Source of the DNA: Tomitella cavernea
Lineage (GTDB): Bacteria > Actinomycetota > Actinomycetes > Mycobacteriales > Mycobacteriaceae
NCBI RefSeq assembly: GCF_016599145.1
Contig: NZ_JAENKO010000038.1
Span: 1-45,048, forward strand
Reading direction: 5' to 3'
Length of the DNA: 45,048 nt
The notes under the pieces: model-generated
Told to the model about the DNA's origin: nothing
The model's database searches: none
What the model saw: only the letters and a program-made list of their open reading frames with translations
Shown: positions 21,400 to 28,742 of the stretch, piece by piece
Position numbering within the stretch: position 1 is the first letter of the stretch
Layout of the letters: every line of letters starts with the position of its first letter
Position numbers and translations under genes: made by a program

Positions 21400-22431
21400 T
21401 CAGTGCGGGGGGTCGTCGAGGCCGTCGAGGAAGTTCCGGGCGGCGTGGGCGATGGTGTCGGTCTCGTAGTCGTGGACGTAGTGTCCGGAGTTCAGGATCA
21501 CCTGGCGGCTGTCGTGCACCGTGTCCAAGAACGCGCGTTGATACCCGCGCCAGGTGTCCGTGTCGATGCCGGTCCCCTCACCGTTCGAGGTGAAGAACAG
21601 CATCGGCACCTGCGGCGGCGGTGCGGCCCCGACCTTCTCGGCATTCTCCTTGACAGCCTCGATCTCGCGGATCATCGGCGTGGTCTCGGTGCGCCGGTAC
21701 AGGATCGCCCGGTAGACCTCCTCATCCTCGGCGCTCAGCCCGCCCGAGGCGATCGCCGGACGGCCGTCGGCGAACGACGGGACCAGCCGCGTCAAGCCGA
21801 GCTTCGCCACCACCGAGAAGGCATGCAGCAGAAGGCTGTTCGGTATCGTGATGTCGGAATAGGATTGAGGAACCGCCGCGTCGAGCCCGACGATCCCCGC
21901 CACTTCCTCCGGCCGCACCTGCGCCCAGCGGATCGCGGTCAGCCCGGACATCGAGTGGGGGAGCAGGACGTACGGGCCGTGCACACCGGCCTCGACGAGG
22001 GCCTGCCGCGTCTCGCTCAGGACCGTGTCCACGTCCCGCGGTTCATCCGCGACATCGCTGTACCCGTACCCCAGTCGCTCGACGACCGCGATCCGGTAGT
22101 CGCCCGACAGCCGCGAGAACAGCGGCGTGAAGTCCAGGACCGGCGACGCGGTTCCCCCGCCGGCGAGGAATACGAGGGTGGGCGCATCCGGCGCCGCCCC
22201 TTCGCCGCCCTCGGTGTAGACGTGCATCCGATGGCCGTCGACTGAGACCATCGTGCCCGGCGGATCCATCAGCGAATCCTCGCGATCCAGCGCAATGCGG
22301 TGGTGGACGAAGCTCGCGGCGAGTGCGACACAGATGGTGAGCAACAGGGCCGTTCCCGCGACGGCCGCCCACCGCAGGGCCCGTCTCGTACGTCCTCGAC
22401 CGGTGGACACTCCGGTGCCGGTGCCGATCAC
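21400..22431 (-). CDS. Membrane-anchored alpha/beta hydrolase
   Basis: A 343-residue hydrolase with an N-terminal membrane anchor (ALRWAAVAGTALLLTICVAL) and an extracytoplasmic alpha/beta-hydrolase domain. The core shows LVFLAGGGTASPVLDF (oxyanion strand), GYGYSD, the nucleophile elbow LLPHSMSGL (Ser at about residue 162) and the C-terminal catalytic His in NSGHYVHDYETD. The start is GTG 22431: its GTGA overlaps the MarR stop codon by 4 bp, so it is translationally coupled to the regulator. It is the last gene of the leftward OYE-SDR-cupin-MarR operon and ends at a terminator. Substrate unknown; an ester or lactone made by the upstream oxidoreductases is possible. Confidence 0.88.
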   Translation of the reverse strand: MIGTGTGVSTGRGRTRRALRWAAVAGTALLLTICVALAASFVHHRIALDREDSLMDPPGTMVSVDGHRMHVYTEGGEGAAPDAPTLVFLAGGGTASPVLDFTPLFSRLSGDYRIAVVERLGYGYSDVADEPRDVDTVLSETRQALVEAGVHGPYVLLPHSMSGLTAIRWAQVRPEEVAGIVGLDAAVPQSYSDITIPNSLLLHAFSVVAKLGLTRLVPSFADGRPAIASGGLSAEDEEVYRAILYRRTETTPMIREIEAVKENAEKVGAAPPPQVPMLFFTSNGEGTGIDTDTWRGYQRAFLDTVHDSRQVILNSGHYVHDYETDTIAHAARNFLDGLDDPPH

Positions 22432-23039
22432 GATCGCCTGCCCGTCCGGTCGGCGACCGCGTCCGGGGTCTCCTGCGCGGTGGCGTCTTCGCCGCTCCGC
22501 GCGATCTGTGCCCCGGTGAGGTTCGCTTCCAGGGCGGCGAGAGCTTCGAGCGCGGAGATGCGCTCGGCTGCGGCCCACTCGCCCGTGGTCGAGGCTTCGA
22601 GTGTGGACCAGGCCCGTTCGACCTCGACCCGCAGCGCTCGGCTCTGCCCGGTCGCCTCGACGATGACGACGCGGCCGTCTTCGGGGCTCCGCGACGTGCG
22701 CACCAGCCCGGCCTTCTCGAGGCGTTTGATCGTGCGGGTGATGGTGGGGGCCTCGGACTCCAGCATGCGTACGAGGTCGACCTGGCGCTGCGGCCCCTCG
22801 GCCCACAGACGCATCATGACGAGTTCCTGGTTGGGGTACATGCCGACGTCCCGCAAGAGCTGCCCGGCCAGCGTCTTGTGCAGCCGTGCGACGCGGAAGA
22901 TCGCGTGGCTGACCGGCGCGAGCCGGGCGAGGACGTCGTCGCTGCCCTCGCCGGCCGAGGTTCCGGGCGTATCGGCCGGTCCGTTCGAGTGCCGGACCTT
23001 CCCATCCCGTCGTCCCGGCTGCTCAGCCCCGTCGTCCAT
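22428..23039 (-). CDS. MarR-family transcriptional regulator
   Basis: A 203-residue winged-helix regulator. The MarR core (about residues 35-150) has the recognition region LVRMLESEAPTITRTIKRLE and the wing TSRSPEDGRVVIVEATGQSR. Polar, probably disordered tails flank it: about 33 residues before and 40 after. It sits inside the operon between the broken cupin gene and the hydrolase, and overlaps the hydrolase start by 4 bp. The two repeats at 25340-25396 in front of the operon are the natural candidate operators, giving an autoregulated detoxification-type operon. The ligand is unknown. Confidence 0.92.
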   Translation of the reverse strand: MDDGAEQPGRRDGKVRHSNGPADTPGTSAGEGSDDVLARLAPVSHAIFRVARLHKTLAGQLLRDVGMYPNQELVMMRLWAEGPQRQVDLVRMLESEAPTITRTIKRLEKAGLVRTSRSPEDGRVVIVEATGQSRALRVEVERAWSTLEASTTGEWAAAERISALEALAALEANLTGAQIARSGEDATAQETPDAVADRTGRRS

Positions 23040-23054
23040 CCTGACCCTCTCGTC

Positions 23055-23377
23055 TCATTCCGTCGTCTCGAGGTTCTCGATCCGATACTGCGGACCCAGA
23101 CCCACGGCTGTCTGCAGCCGCCGTCGGGACTCATCCTCGTCCAGGCGCGGCAACGCTGTGCGGGTGGGCAAGGGCACCCCCCAGGTGGCGGCGGGCCCCC
23201 GCCCGGCGGGACGAGCATGTCGATCAGCGCGTAGCGCCCGTCAGTCTCCTCGCCGGTGAGCAGGATCGTGTAGTCATCGCCGACGACACCGTAGTGCGGC
23301 AACTCCTCGTCGGAATCCGGGCGGGCGACGGCCAGGTCGCGCACCGGGTCGTCGTCGCCGAGCGGGGCTGCGGCCAT
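23055..23377 (-). pseudogene. Cupin-domain protein gene with an internal, frame-changing deletion
   Basis: The 5' part (ATG 23377, ribosome site GGAGTGGAGA just upstream) reads as a cupin start: YGVVGDDYTILLTGEETDGR followed by YALIDMLVPPGGGPPP. The expected histidine-rich barrel core is missing. From about 23180 a different frame reads VPLPTRTALPRLDEDESR and on to YRIENLETTE and a stop at 23055-23057, which looks like the usual C-terminus of the same small cupins. The 323-bp span is not a multiple of three. So about 60-70 codons of the metal-binding core appear deleted out of frame. The original frame runs on into the MarR gene without family sequence. The flanking genes look intact. Confidence 0.72.
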
Positions 23378-23417
23378 TCTCCACTCCTCTCTGTCAGGAT
23401 CGGCTCCGTCGCGGGGG

Positions 23418-24176
23418 TCAGTTCATGAACATCCCGCCGTCGACGTTGAGGGTCTGGCCGGTGATGAAATCGGCGTCGGGTGAGGCGAGGAAGAACACCG
23501 GGCCGACGAGGTCGCCGGGCTGCTGGTCCCGCTTGATCGCGCGCCCGTCGCGCTGCGACTCGATGAGTTCCGGCGCGAAATTCTCGCGGACGGGGCCCGT
23601 CATGGTGACGCCGGGCGTGACCATGTTGACGGTGATGCCGGCGTCGCCCACCTCGCGTGCCAGGCTGCGGGTGAAGCCCATCAGCCCCGATTTCGCGGAG
23701 ACATAGTGCACCTGCCCCGCCACTCCGGGGAACATCGATGCGGAGCCGAAGTTGATGATGCGGCCCCTGCCGTGTCCCGTCATCAGCGGGAGCATCGTGT
23801 GCGTCACGAGGTAGTAGCCGGTCAGGTTCACCTCGATCACGTTGCGCCACAGTGCGGGCGTGGTGTCGGTGAAGGAGTGGAACGGGAAGTATCCGGCGCA
23901 GTTGACGAGGACGTCGAGGCGGCCGCCGCCGGCCCGTCGGACCGTCGCGGCGAGCGCGTCGACGTCGTCGCCATCGGTGATGTCGCCGGCGATGGTGACG
24001 AGCGCCGGGCCCGCGGCCATGTCGGTCTCGAGGGCCGACAAGGCATCTGCGGAGCGGTCGGTGCCCACGACCGTGTCGCCGTTGTCGAGGAACCTGCGGA
24101 CCAGTGCTGCGCCGACGCCGCCGCCGGCTCCGGTCACCAGGACGATGCGTCCGTTCGTGTCGCTCTGTGTGGTCAT
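23418..24176 (-). CDS. Short-chain dehydrogenase/reductase
   Basis: A 252-residue classical SDR oxidoreductase. The NAD(P)-binding motif TGAGGGVGAALVRRF is at residues 15-30, NCAGY near 92, and the catalytic set is present: Asn in EVNLTGYY, Ser in FGSASMFPG and YVSAK (about 157-161). The C-terminus has the SDR end motif ITGQTLNVDGG. The acidic residue after the second strand (TDRSAD) suggests NAD preference. The ATG at 24176 has GGAAGGA about 10 nt upstream; the much longer open frame upstream is a shadow of the old yellow enzyme gene. It probably acts with that enzyme on the same carbonyl compounds. Confidence 0.93.
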   Translation of the reverse strand: MTTQSDTNGRIVLVTGAGGGVGAALVRRFLDNGDTVVGTDRSADALSALETDMAAGPALVTIAGDITDGDDVDALAATVRRAGGGRLDVLVNCAGYFPFHSFTDTTPALWRNVIEVNLTGYYLVTHTMLPLMTGHGRGRIINFGSASMFPGVAGQVHYVSAKSGLMGFTRSLAREVGDAGITVNMVTPGVTMTGPVRENFAPELIESQRDGRAIKRDQQPGDLVGPVFFLASPDADFITGQTLNVDGGMFMN

Positions 24177-24208
24177 GGCGTGCCTGTCCTTCCTGGGGGC
24201 GTGCGGGG

Positions 24209-25306
24209 TCAGACGGCGGCGACTGTCGCGGCGGCCGCATCCGTCATCGCCGGGTAAGTGGTGTAGCCGTGGTGGTCGCCGGCGTAGGCCTTGGACATGT
24301 CCGGGACGGCCAGCGGGGCGCCGGCGCGCAGCCGCGCGGGGAGATCCGGGTTCGCGATGAAGGCCTGCCCGAACGACACCAGGTCCGCGGCGCCGCTGTC
24401 GATCAGTGCGAGATGTTCCGGACCGGTGCGTCCTCCCGGAGTGGCCGGATTGAGCATGAAAGGCCCGCTCCAGGACCGCCGCAGTTCCGGCGTGAGATCC
24501 CGGTCGACGGATTCGAGGATGTGCAGGTATGCGAGGCCCCGACCGTCGAGGGCCTGCAGGATCAGCGGGTATACCTGCCGGTGGTCGTCTTCGTCGATGT
24601 CGTTGAGCGGATTGGCGGGCGAGAGTCGCAGCGCCGTGTGCGGCGCGCCGATCGCCTCGGCGACGGCCCGCGTCGTTTCGATCACCATGCGCGCCCTGTT
24701 CACGGCCGTACCGCCCCACCGGTCGGTGCGCCGATTGGCGTTCGTCGACAGGAACTGGTGCAGCAGGTATCCGTTCGCCCCGTGCAGCTCGACGCCGTCG
24801 AACCCCGCTGCCATGGCGTTGCGGGCGGCGAGCGCGAAGTCCTCGATCGTGCCCTCCACCTCCGCTGCAGTGAGCCGCCGCGGTTCGACGAAGTCCTGCA
24901 TCCCGCCGCTGGTGAACACCTGCCCCGCCGCCTGCACCGACGAGGGACCGACGGGACGCTGCGGCGTCGGGAATGTGGAGGGGTGGCCGACGCGGCCGGT
25001 GTGCATCAGCTGCGCGAAGATGGTCCCGCCACGGCCGTGCACCGCCTCGGTGACGCGCCGCCACGCGCGTACCTGCACGTCATCGTGCAACCCGGGGGTG
25101 TACGGATAGCCCTGGCCGATGACGCTCGGCTGGGTCCCCTCGGTCACGATCAGGCCGGCTCCGGCGCGCTGCGCGTAGTAGAGCGCCACGTCCGTGGTGG
25201 GGCTGTTGCGGTCGCCGTAGGCGCGGCTGCGGGTCATGGGCGCCATGGCGATGCGGTTGCGCAGGGTCCGTCCCCCGAGGTCGATCGGATCGAATGCGGT
25301 GGTCAT
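24209..25306 (-). CDS. Old yellow enzyme-family NADH:flavin oxidoreductase
   Basis: A 365-residue FMN-dependent ene-reductase of the old yellow enzyme family, which reduces activated C=C bonds. The barrel starts IDLGGRTLRNRIAMAPMTRS; the substrate-binding His/Asn pair is in ELHGANGYLLHQFLS (about residue 180), followed by NANRRTDRWGG; the FMN-phosphate region is near GAADLVSFGQAFIANPDLP. It is the first gene of the leftward operon with the SDR, cupin remnant, MarR and hydrolase. GGAAG lies about 9 nt before the ATG. Operator-like repeats lie 34 and 69 bp upstream. The role is probably detoxification of enones or quinones. Confidence 0.94.
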   Translation of the reverse strand: MTTAFDPIDLGGRTLRNRIAMAPMTRSRAYGDRNSPTTDVALYYAQRAGAGLIVTEGTQPSVIGQGYPYTPGLHDDVQVRAWRRVTEAVHGRGGTIFAQLMHTGRVGHPSTFPTPQRPVGPSSVQAAGQVFTSGGMQDFVEPRRLTAAEVEGTIEDFALAARNAMAAGFDGVELHGANGYLLHQFLSTNANRRTDRWGGTAVNRARMVIETTRAVAEAIGAPHTALRLSPANPLNDIDEDDHRQVYPLILQALDGRGLAYLHILESVDRDLTPELRRSWSGPFMLNPATPGGRTGPEHLALIDSGAADLVSFGQAFIANPDLPARLRAGAPLAVPDMSKAYAGDHHGYTTYPAMTDAAAATVAAV

Positions 25307-25339
25307 GGAAATCGTCTTCCAGTCGAAGTCAACGCTACT

Positions 25340-25396
25340 ACTTAGCCGAACAACTAAGTGAGGTCACCGTATTCCTTGGCCGAGCAACTTTCAAGG
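25340..25396. promoter_or_regulatory. Paired operator-like repeats upstream of the OYE operon
   Basis: ACTTAGCCGAACAACTAAGT (25340-25359) is an inverted repeat with 6-bp arms and an 8-nt centre. A second copy begins at 25375 (CTTGGCCGAGCAACT, 13 of 15 bases identical to 25341-25355) and also has weak dyad ends (CCTTG / CAAGG). The copies are 34 bp apart. The size suits a MarR dimer, and the operon encodes a MarR protein. Confidence 0.55.
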
Positions 25397-25443
25397 GTGC
25401 GGCGTGCGTCGGGGGCTCGGACTCCGGGGCCGCTGCACCGCCG

Positions 25444-25640
25444 CCGCGCCCGAAGTTCGGGCGCGGTCGCGAGAGCTCCGCCGTCGCGCTCGAACTTCAG
25501 GGGCGACAGTCACGTCACGCTCGAAGTTCGAACGCGGTGGTGCATCGCGCCCGTAGTTGCCCCATCCAGTGCGAAGTTACGAACCCGATGGCACAGTTAC
25601 GGGCGCGACGTGGCGTTACGTTCGAACTTCGGGCGCGAAA
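25444..25640. repeat. Cluster of GAAGTTC-centred palindromes
   Basis: The best copy, 25444-25466, is a perfect palindrome with 11-bp arms around one G (CCGCGCCCGAA, its complement on the other side). Degenerate copies follow near 25486-25502, 25519-25534, 25546-25556, 25571-25583, 25594-25606 and 25620-25637, in both orientations; several share the GGGCGCG flank. The spacing is about 20-35 bp. It looks like a REP/BIME-type or protein-binding array. Confidence 0.6.
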
Positions 25641-25675
25641 CCGCCGTGGCGTTCGAACTTCGAACGCCACGGCGG
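25641..25675 (-). terminator. 17-bp perfect inverted repeat after the peptide transporter
   Basis: Arms 25641-25657 and 25659-25675 are perfect complements with a single central base. It starts 12 bp beyond the transporter stop and has the same TTCGAA-C-TTCGAA centre as the neighbouring palindromes, so it may be a member of that array used as a terminator. Confidence 0.75.
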
Positions 25676-25687
25676 GGAAGACCCGCC

Positions 25688-27166
25688 CTACTTCACCCCG
25701 CTCATGAGCTTCTTGATCCCTGGCGAGGCGACCGCCAGCACCATGCCGACGGCCACGGCGACGAGCCCCAGTGTGGCGAAGTACGGCGCTTCGTTGTCCT
25801 CGTCGTAGTAGCGGGCCAGAGTGCCTGATAGCGCAGTGCCGAGCGCCACCGAGAGGAAGAACAGTGCCACCATCTGCGTGTGGAATGCCCGGGGTGCGAG
25901 CTTGGTGGCCAGCGACAGGCCGACGGGGGAGAGCATGAGCTCGGAGGTCGCGAAGACGCCGAGGATGAGCACGAGTCCCCACACTGGCGCGGTGTTCTGG
26001 CCCGCCGGCATGAGCAGGAACAGCAGGAAGGCGACGCCCATGCCGCCGGTGCCCAGCGCGAACTTGATGGGGGTGGCGGGCTGCCGGTCGCCCATCTTCG
26101 TCCACATCGCGGCGAAGGCGCCGGCGCCGACGACCACCCACACGGGTTCGATCGACTGCACCCAGGACACCGGGAACTCCCAGCCGAACAGGTTGCGGTC
26201 GAGCCGCTTGTCGCTGTAGATCGTCAGCACTGTGAAGATCTGCTGGAACAGCGACCAGAACACGACCGAGGCGATGAACATCGGCATGAACGCGATCACG
26301 CGTCGGCGCTCGACGTGGGTGACCTGGCGGCTGGTGAGGATGACGAGGAAGTACAGGAGAGTGGCCGCAGCGGCGATGCCGACGACGATGTCCGAGAGCC
26401 TGTCGGCGGTGACGACCCCGGTGACGGAGAGGACGGCGACGATGACGATGACGGCGACCGCGCCCCCGGCGTAAGCGAGCCGCTGGTTGCGGCTGAGCGG
26501 GTCGCTGGGCCGGGCGCCGACGCCGTGCAGGTTGCGTCGGAACACCGTGTACTGGATCAGTCCCAGCGCCATGCCGATGGCGGCGAGCCCGAAGCCCCAG
26601 TGGAAGCCGGCATTGTCGCGCAGCAGCCCGGTGAGCAGGGGGCCGACGAGCCCGCCGATGTTGATGCCCATGTAGAACAGCGAGAATCCGGCGTCGCGCC
26701 GCTCGTCGTGCTCGTCGTAGAGGTCGCCGACGAGGGAGGTGGCCGTGGCCTTGACGCCGCCGCTGCCGAACGCCACCAGCACCAGGCCGACGCCCACCCC
26801 GAGCAGGCCCGGCAGCACCGACAGGGCGATGTGGCCGCCCATGACCAGGATGGCGCTGTAGAACAGCGTGCGTTCGCCGCCGAGGACCCTGTCCGCGATC
26901 CACCCGCCGACGATAGTCGAGATGTAGACCATGCCGCCGTAGGCGCCGACTATCCCGGTGGCCGTGTGCTCCGAGATCCCCAATCCGCCGTCGGTGGTCT
27001 GGTAGTACAGGTAGATCAGCAGGATCCCCTGCATGCCGTAGAACGAGAACCGTTCCCACATCTCGACGCCGAACAGGTTGGTCAGCGCCAGCGGCTGTCC
27101 GAAGAAGGCGCGGTCCCTGCGGGCCTCGCGGGTGTCCTGCTCCGGCGCGGGGGGAGTGGAGGTCAT
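25688..27166 (-). CDS. POT/PTR2-family proton-coupled peptide transporter
   Basis: A 492-residue major-facilitator protein importing di- and tripeptides with protons. The POT signature is intact: FGVEMWERFSFYGMQGILLI followed by YLYY in the first helix (residues about 32-55), the GG.IADR loop (VGGWIADRVLGGERTLFYSA) and FSLFYMGINIGGLVGPLLTG. Around 14 helices are visible. I chose the ATG at 27166 (MTSTPPAPEQ); the extra open frame upstream is Cys/Ser/Arg-rich and antisense to the DUF3054 gene. No strong ribosome site is visible; CAGGCT lies 7 nt upstream. Confidence 0.94.
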   Translation of the reverse strand: MTSTPPAPEQDTREARRDRAFFGQPLALTNLFGVEMWERFSFYGMQGILLIYLYYQTTDGGLGISEHTATGIVGAYGGMVYISTIVGGWIADRVLGGERTLFYSAILVMGGHIALSVLPGLLGVGVGLVLVAFGSGGVKATATSLVGDLYDEHDERRDAGFSLFYMGINIGGLVGPLLTGLLRDNAGFHWGFGLAAIGMALGLIQYTVFRRNLHGVGARPSDPLSRNQRLAYAGGAVAVIVIVAVLSVTGVVTADRLSDIVVGIAAAATLLYFLVILTSRQVTHVERRRVIAFMPMFIASVVFWSLFQQIFTVLTIYSDKRLDRNLFGWEFPVSWVQSIEPVWVVVGAGAFAAMWTKMGDRQPATPIKFALGTGGMGVAFLLFLLMPAGQNTAPVWGLVLILGVFATSELMLSPVGLSLATKLAPRAFHTQMVALFFLSVALGTALSGTLARYYDEDNEAPYFATLGLVAVAVGMVLAVASPGIKKLMSGVK

Positions 27167-27206
27167 GGGGTCCAGCCTGGCAGCCGTCCCAGTGCTGCGC
27201 GCGTAT

Positions 27207-27659
27207 CTACCGTCGGCGCGCCGCGACGAGCTGCGCCAGCAGCCGCCAGCCCACCAGCGTGAGCAGGTTGAACAGCGTCGCCACGATGACGAAGGCGAAC
27301 GCGGTGCCCTCTCCGGTGGCCGCGCGCAGCAGCATTCCGCACAGGACCGTCGCGACCCACACGGTGACGCCGGCTGGCCAGGCGCGCTGGGGGCGCACGG
27401 TGCGTCCGGCGCGGCGGGACAGGGCGTACACCACAACCCAGCCGACGGCGAGGCCGACGAGGAACGGCCATGCGGTGGTCAGCGTGCCGACGACGCCGTT
27501 CGTCTCGTCGTGCGATTGGCGGCCGATCGCGGCGAACAGGATGACGAGCCATGCGTCCGTCACCGCGGTGACGGCCACGACCGCCGGAGTGACGACGGCG
27601 CCCCGCGGGGTCTTGCCGTCGGGCGTCGCAGTGCCGGTGCGTGCTCCGTCGTCGCTCAC
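27207..27659 (-). CDS. DUF3054-family membrane protein
   Basis: A 150-residue membrane protein with four hydrophobic helices and the DUF3054 pattern: DAWLVILFAAIGRQSHDE in the first helix, then TAWPFLVGLAVGWVV. The function of the family is unknown. Two GTG starts are possible; I chose 27659 (VSDDG) because TACGGT lies 7 nt before it, as in other leaderless genes of this window. It lies upstream of the peptide transporter on the same strand with a 40-bp gap. Confidence 0.85.
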   Translation of the reverse strand: MSDDGARTGTATPDGKTPRGAVVTPAVVAVTAVTDAWLVILFAAIGRQSHDETNGVVGTLTTAWPFLVGLAVGWVVVYALSRRAGRTVRPQRAWPAGVTVWVATVLCGMLLRAATGEGTAFAFVIVATLFNLLTLVGWRLLAQLVAARRR

Positions 27660-27666
27660 GGGCACC

Positions 27667-27672
27667 ACCGTA
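27667..27672 (-). promoter_or_regulatory. Leaderless -10 box for the DUF3054 gene
   Basis: TACGGT on the minus strand ends 7 nt before the GTG at 27659. Confidence 0.5.
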
Positions 27673-27700
27673 GCCGGTGACGGCGTTGCGCCGGCGGGAC

Positions 27701-27741
27701 GCCTGCGCGCGGCCGCCGGGGTGCCGGGGCCGCGCGCAGGC
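27701..27741 (-). terminator. Hairpin terminator after the YceI gene
   Basis: A perfect 14-bp inverted repeat (27701-27714 with 27728-27741) and a 13-nt loop lie 48 bp beyond the YceI stop, in front of the DUF3054 promoter. Confidence 0.75.
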
Positions 27742-27789
27742 GGTGTCGGGGGCCGATGGGAACTCCCGCCCGCGAGGGTCGGGGTCCGG

Positions 27790-28341
27790 TCAGGCGGCCA
27801 GCCGGGCCTGGGCGTCGATGCTGATCGTGATCTTGTCGCCCACTGCGGCGCCGCCGCCGTCGAGCGGCATGTCGAGCGTGATGCCGAAGTCCTTGCGGTT
27901 GAGGACCGTCGACGCTTCGAAGCCTGCTACGGGGCCGTCGCCGGTGCCCGGGTTGACGCCGGTGAGCTCCAGGTCCATCTCGATGGGCTTGGTGACGCCG
28001 CGGAGCGTGAACTCGCCGGTGAGCACGTGCGCGCCGCCCTTGGCGCGGATGCCGGTGGAGCGGAAAGCGGCGACGGGGTGGGTCTCGACCTCGAAGTAGT
28101 CGGCCGAGCGCACGTGCGCGTCGCGCTGGTCGTTTCCGGTGTTGATGGAGCCGACGTTGATGTCGGCCACCACGGTGGCCTCGCCCTCATCGCTGATGGT
28201 GATCTGGCCGGTGAACTCGTCGAATTTCCCGCGGACCTTGCTCACCATCATGTGCCGGACGCTGAAGCCGATGCTGGAGTGGACGGGGTCGAGGTTCCAG
28301 GTGCCGGCGGTCAGTCCCGAGTCGCGAACGGATGTCGTCAT
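27790..28341 (-). CDS. YceI-family lipid-binding protein
   Basis: A 183-residue protein of the YceI family, a lipocalin-like barrel that binds long isoprenoids such as polyprenyl-type lipids. The family marks are clear: TWNLDPVHSSIGFSVRHMMV, DINVGSINTGNDQRDAHVRS, DYFEVETHP and the end segment RKDFGITL. There is no signal peptide, so this copy is cytoplasmic, as in many actinobacteria. The ATG at 28341 has GGAGG 9 nt upstream; the long open frame upstream of it is not coding. Ligand unknown. Confidence 0.93.
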   Translation of the reverse strand: MTTSVRDSGLTAGTWNLDPVHSSIGFSVRHMMVSKVRGKFDEFTGQITISDEGEATVVADINVGSINTGNDQRDAHVRSADYFEVETHPVAAFRSTGIRAKGGAHVLTGEFTLRGVTKPIEMDLELTGVNPGTGDGPVAGFEASTVLNRKDFGITLDMPLDGGGAAVGDKITISIDAQARLAA

Positions 28342-28519
28342 GGTTTGTTTCCTCCGCAATGATTGACGTTTCAACAAGGCTAACCGGATCGAGTGCCGAT
28401 GTAATCCCCCAGTGACCAACGCCACCGTGGGCACAGGGTGAGGAGGGATGCGGGCGGTACGGTGACGGCGTCTGCGACGGTTGGGGGGACGGTCGAGCGA
28501 AGGGGCGAGGGCAGTGGTG

Positions 28520-28705
28520 ATGGGTGGCGGGATCGGAGGCGGCGGGCCCAAGTGGGCGCCGGGGCACAGCAAGGAGACGCAGCAGGCGATGCTCGCCGAG
28601 GAGTGGATGATCGCCGAGCGCAACCGTCGGCAGACCGAGGCGATCCAGCGTTTCCTCGGCCGCGTGGTCCGCCGGGTGCGCGAACTTCTCAAGCGCGGCG
28701 GCTGA
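28520..28705 (+). CDS. Small basic protein, 61 aa
   Basis: I do not recognise this protein. It starts with a glycine-rich segment (MGGGIGGGGPKWAPGHS) and continues as one predicted amphipathic, strongly basic helix (AMLAEEWMIAERNRRQTEAI, ending RVVRRVRELLKRGG). The ATG at 28520 has GAGGG 8 nt upstream. It lies in the gap between the YceI start and the convergent adenylate cyclase, where no other gene is possible. The Arg/Lys-rich helix could bind membrane or nucleic acid. It could be spurious; the amino-acid pattern makes a real gene more likely than not. Confidence 0.6.
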   Translation: MGGGIGGGGPKWAPGHSKETQQAMLAEEWMIAERNRRQTEAIQRFLGRVVRRVRELLKRGG

Positions 28706-28742
28706 CTCGGCGGCGGGGCCGGCTGAGCGCGGCACGGGGGCG

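Larger units (their letters stand above)
25307..25687. other. 381-bp intergenic region with operators and a palindrome cluster
   Basis: No gene is supported. The OYE-proximal part (25340-25396) carries two related operator-like repeats. The rest (25444-25675) carries a cluster of palindromes centred on GAAGTTC/GAACTTC, the last being the terminator of the peptide transporter. The frames running through here are by-products of the palindromes. Confidence 0.75.

Noticed and set aside
22432-22806. Longer form of the alpha/beta hydrolase starting at 22806
   Set aside because: The extra part is an out-of-frame reading of the MarR gene; the GTG at 22431 overlaps the MarR stop and precedes the membrane anchor.
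25357-25828. Small open frames through the palindrome region
   Set aside because: They repeat the same Arg/Ser/Asn-rich text because of the palindromes, lack ribosome sites and overlap the peptide transporter end.
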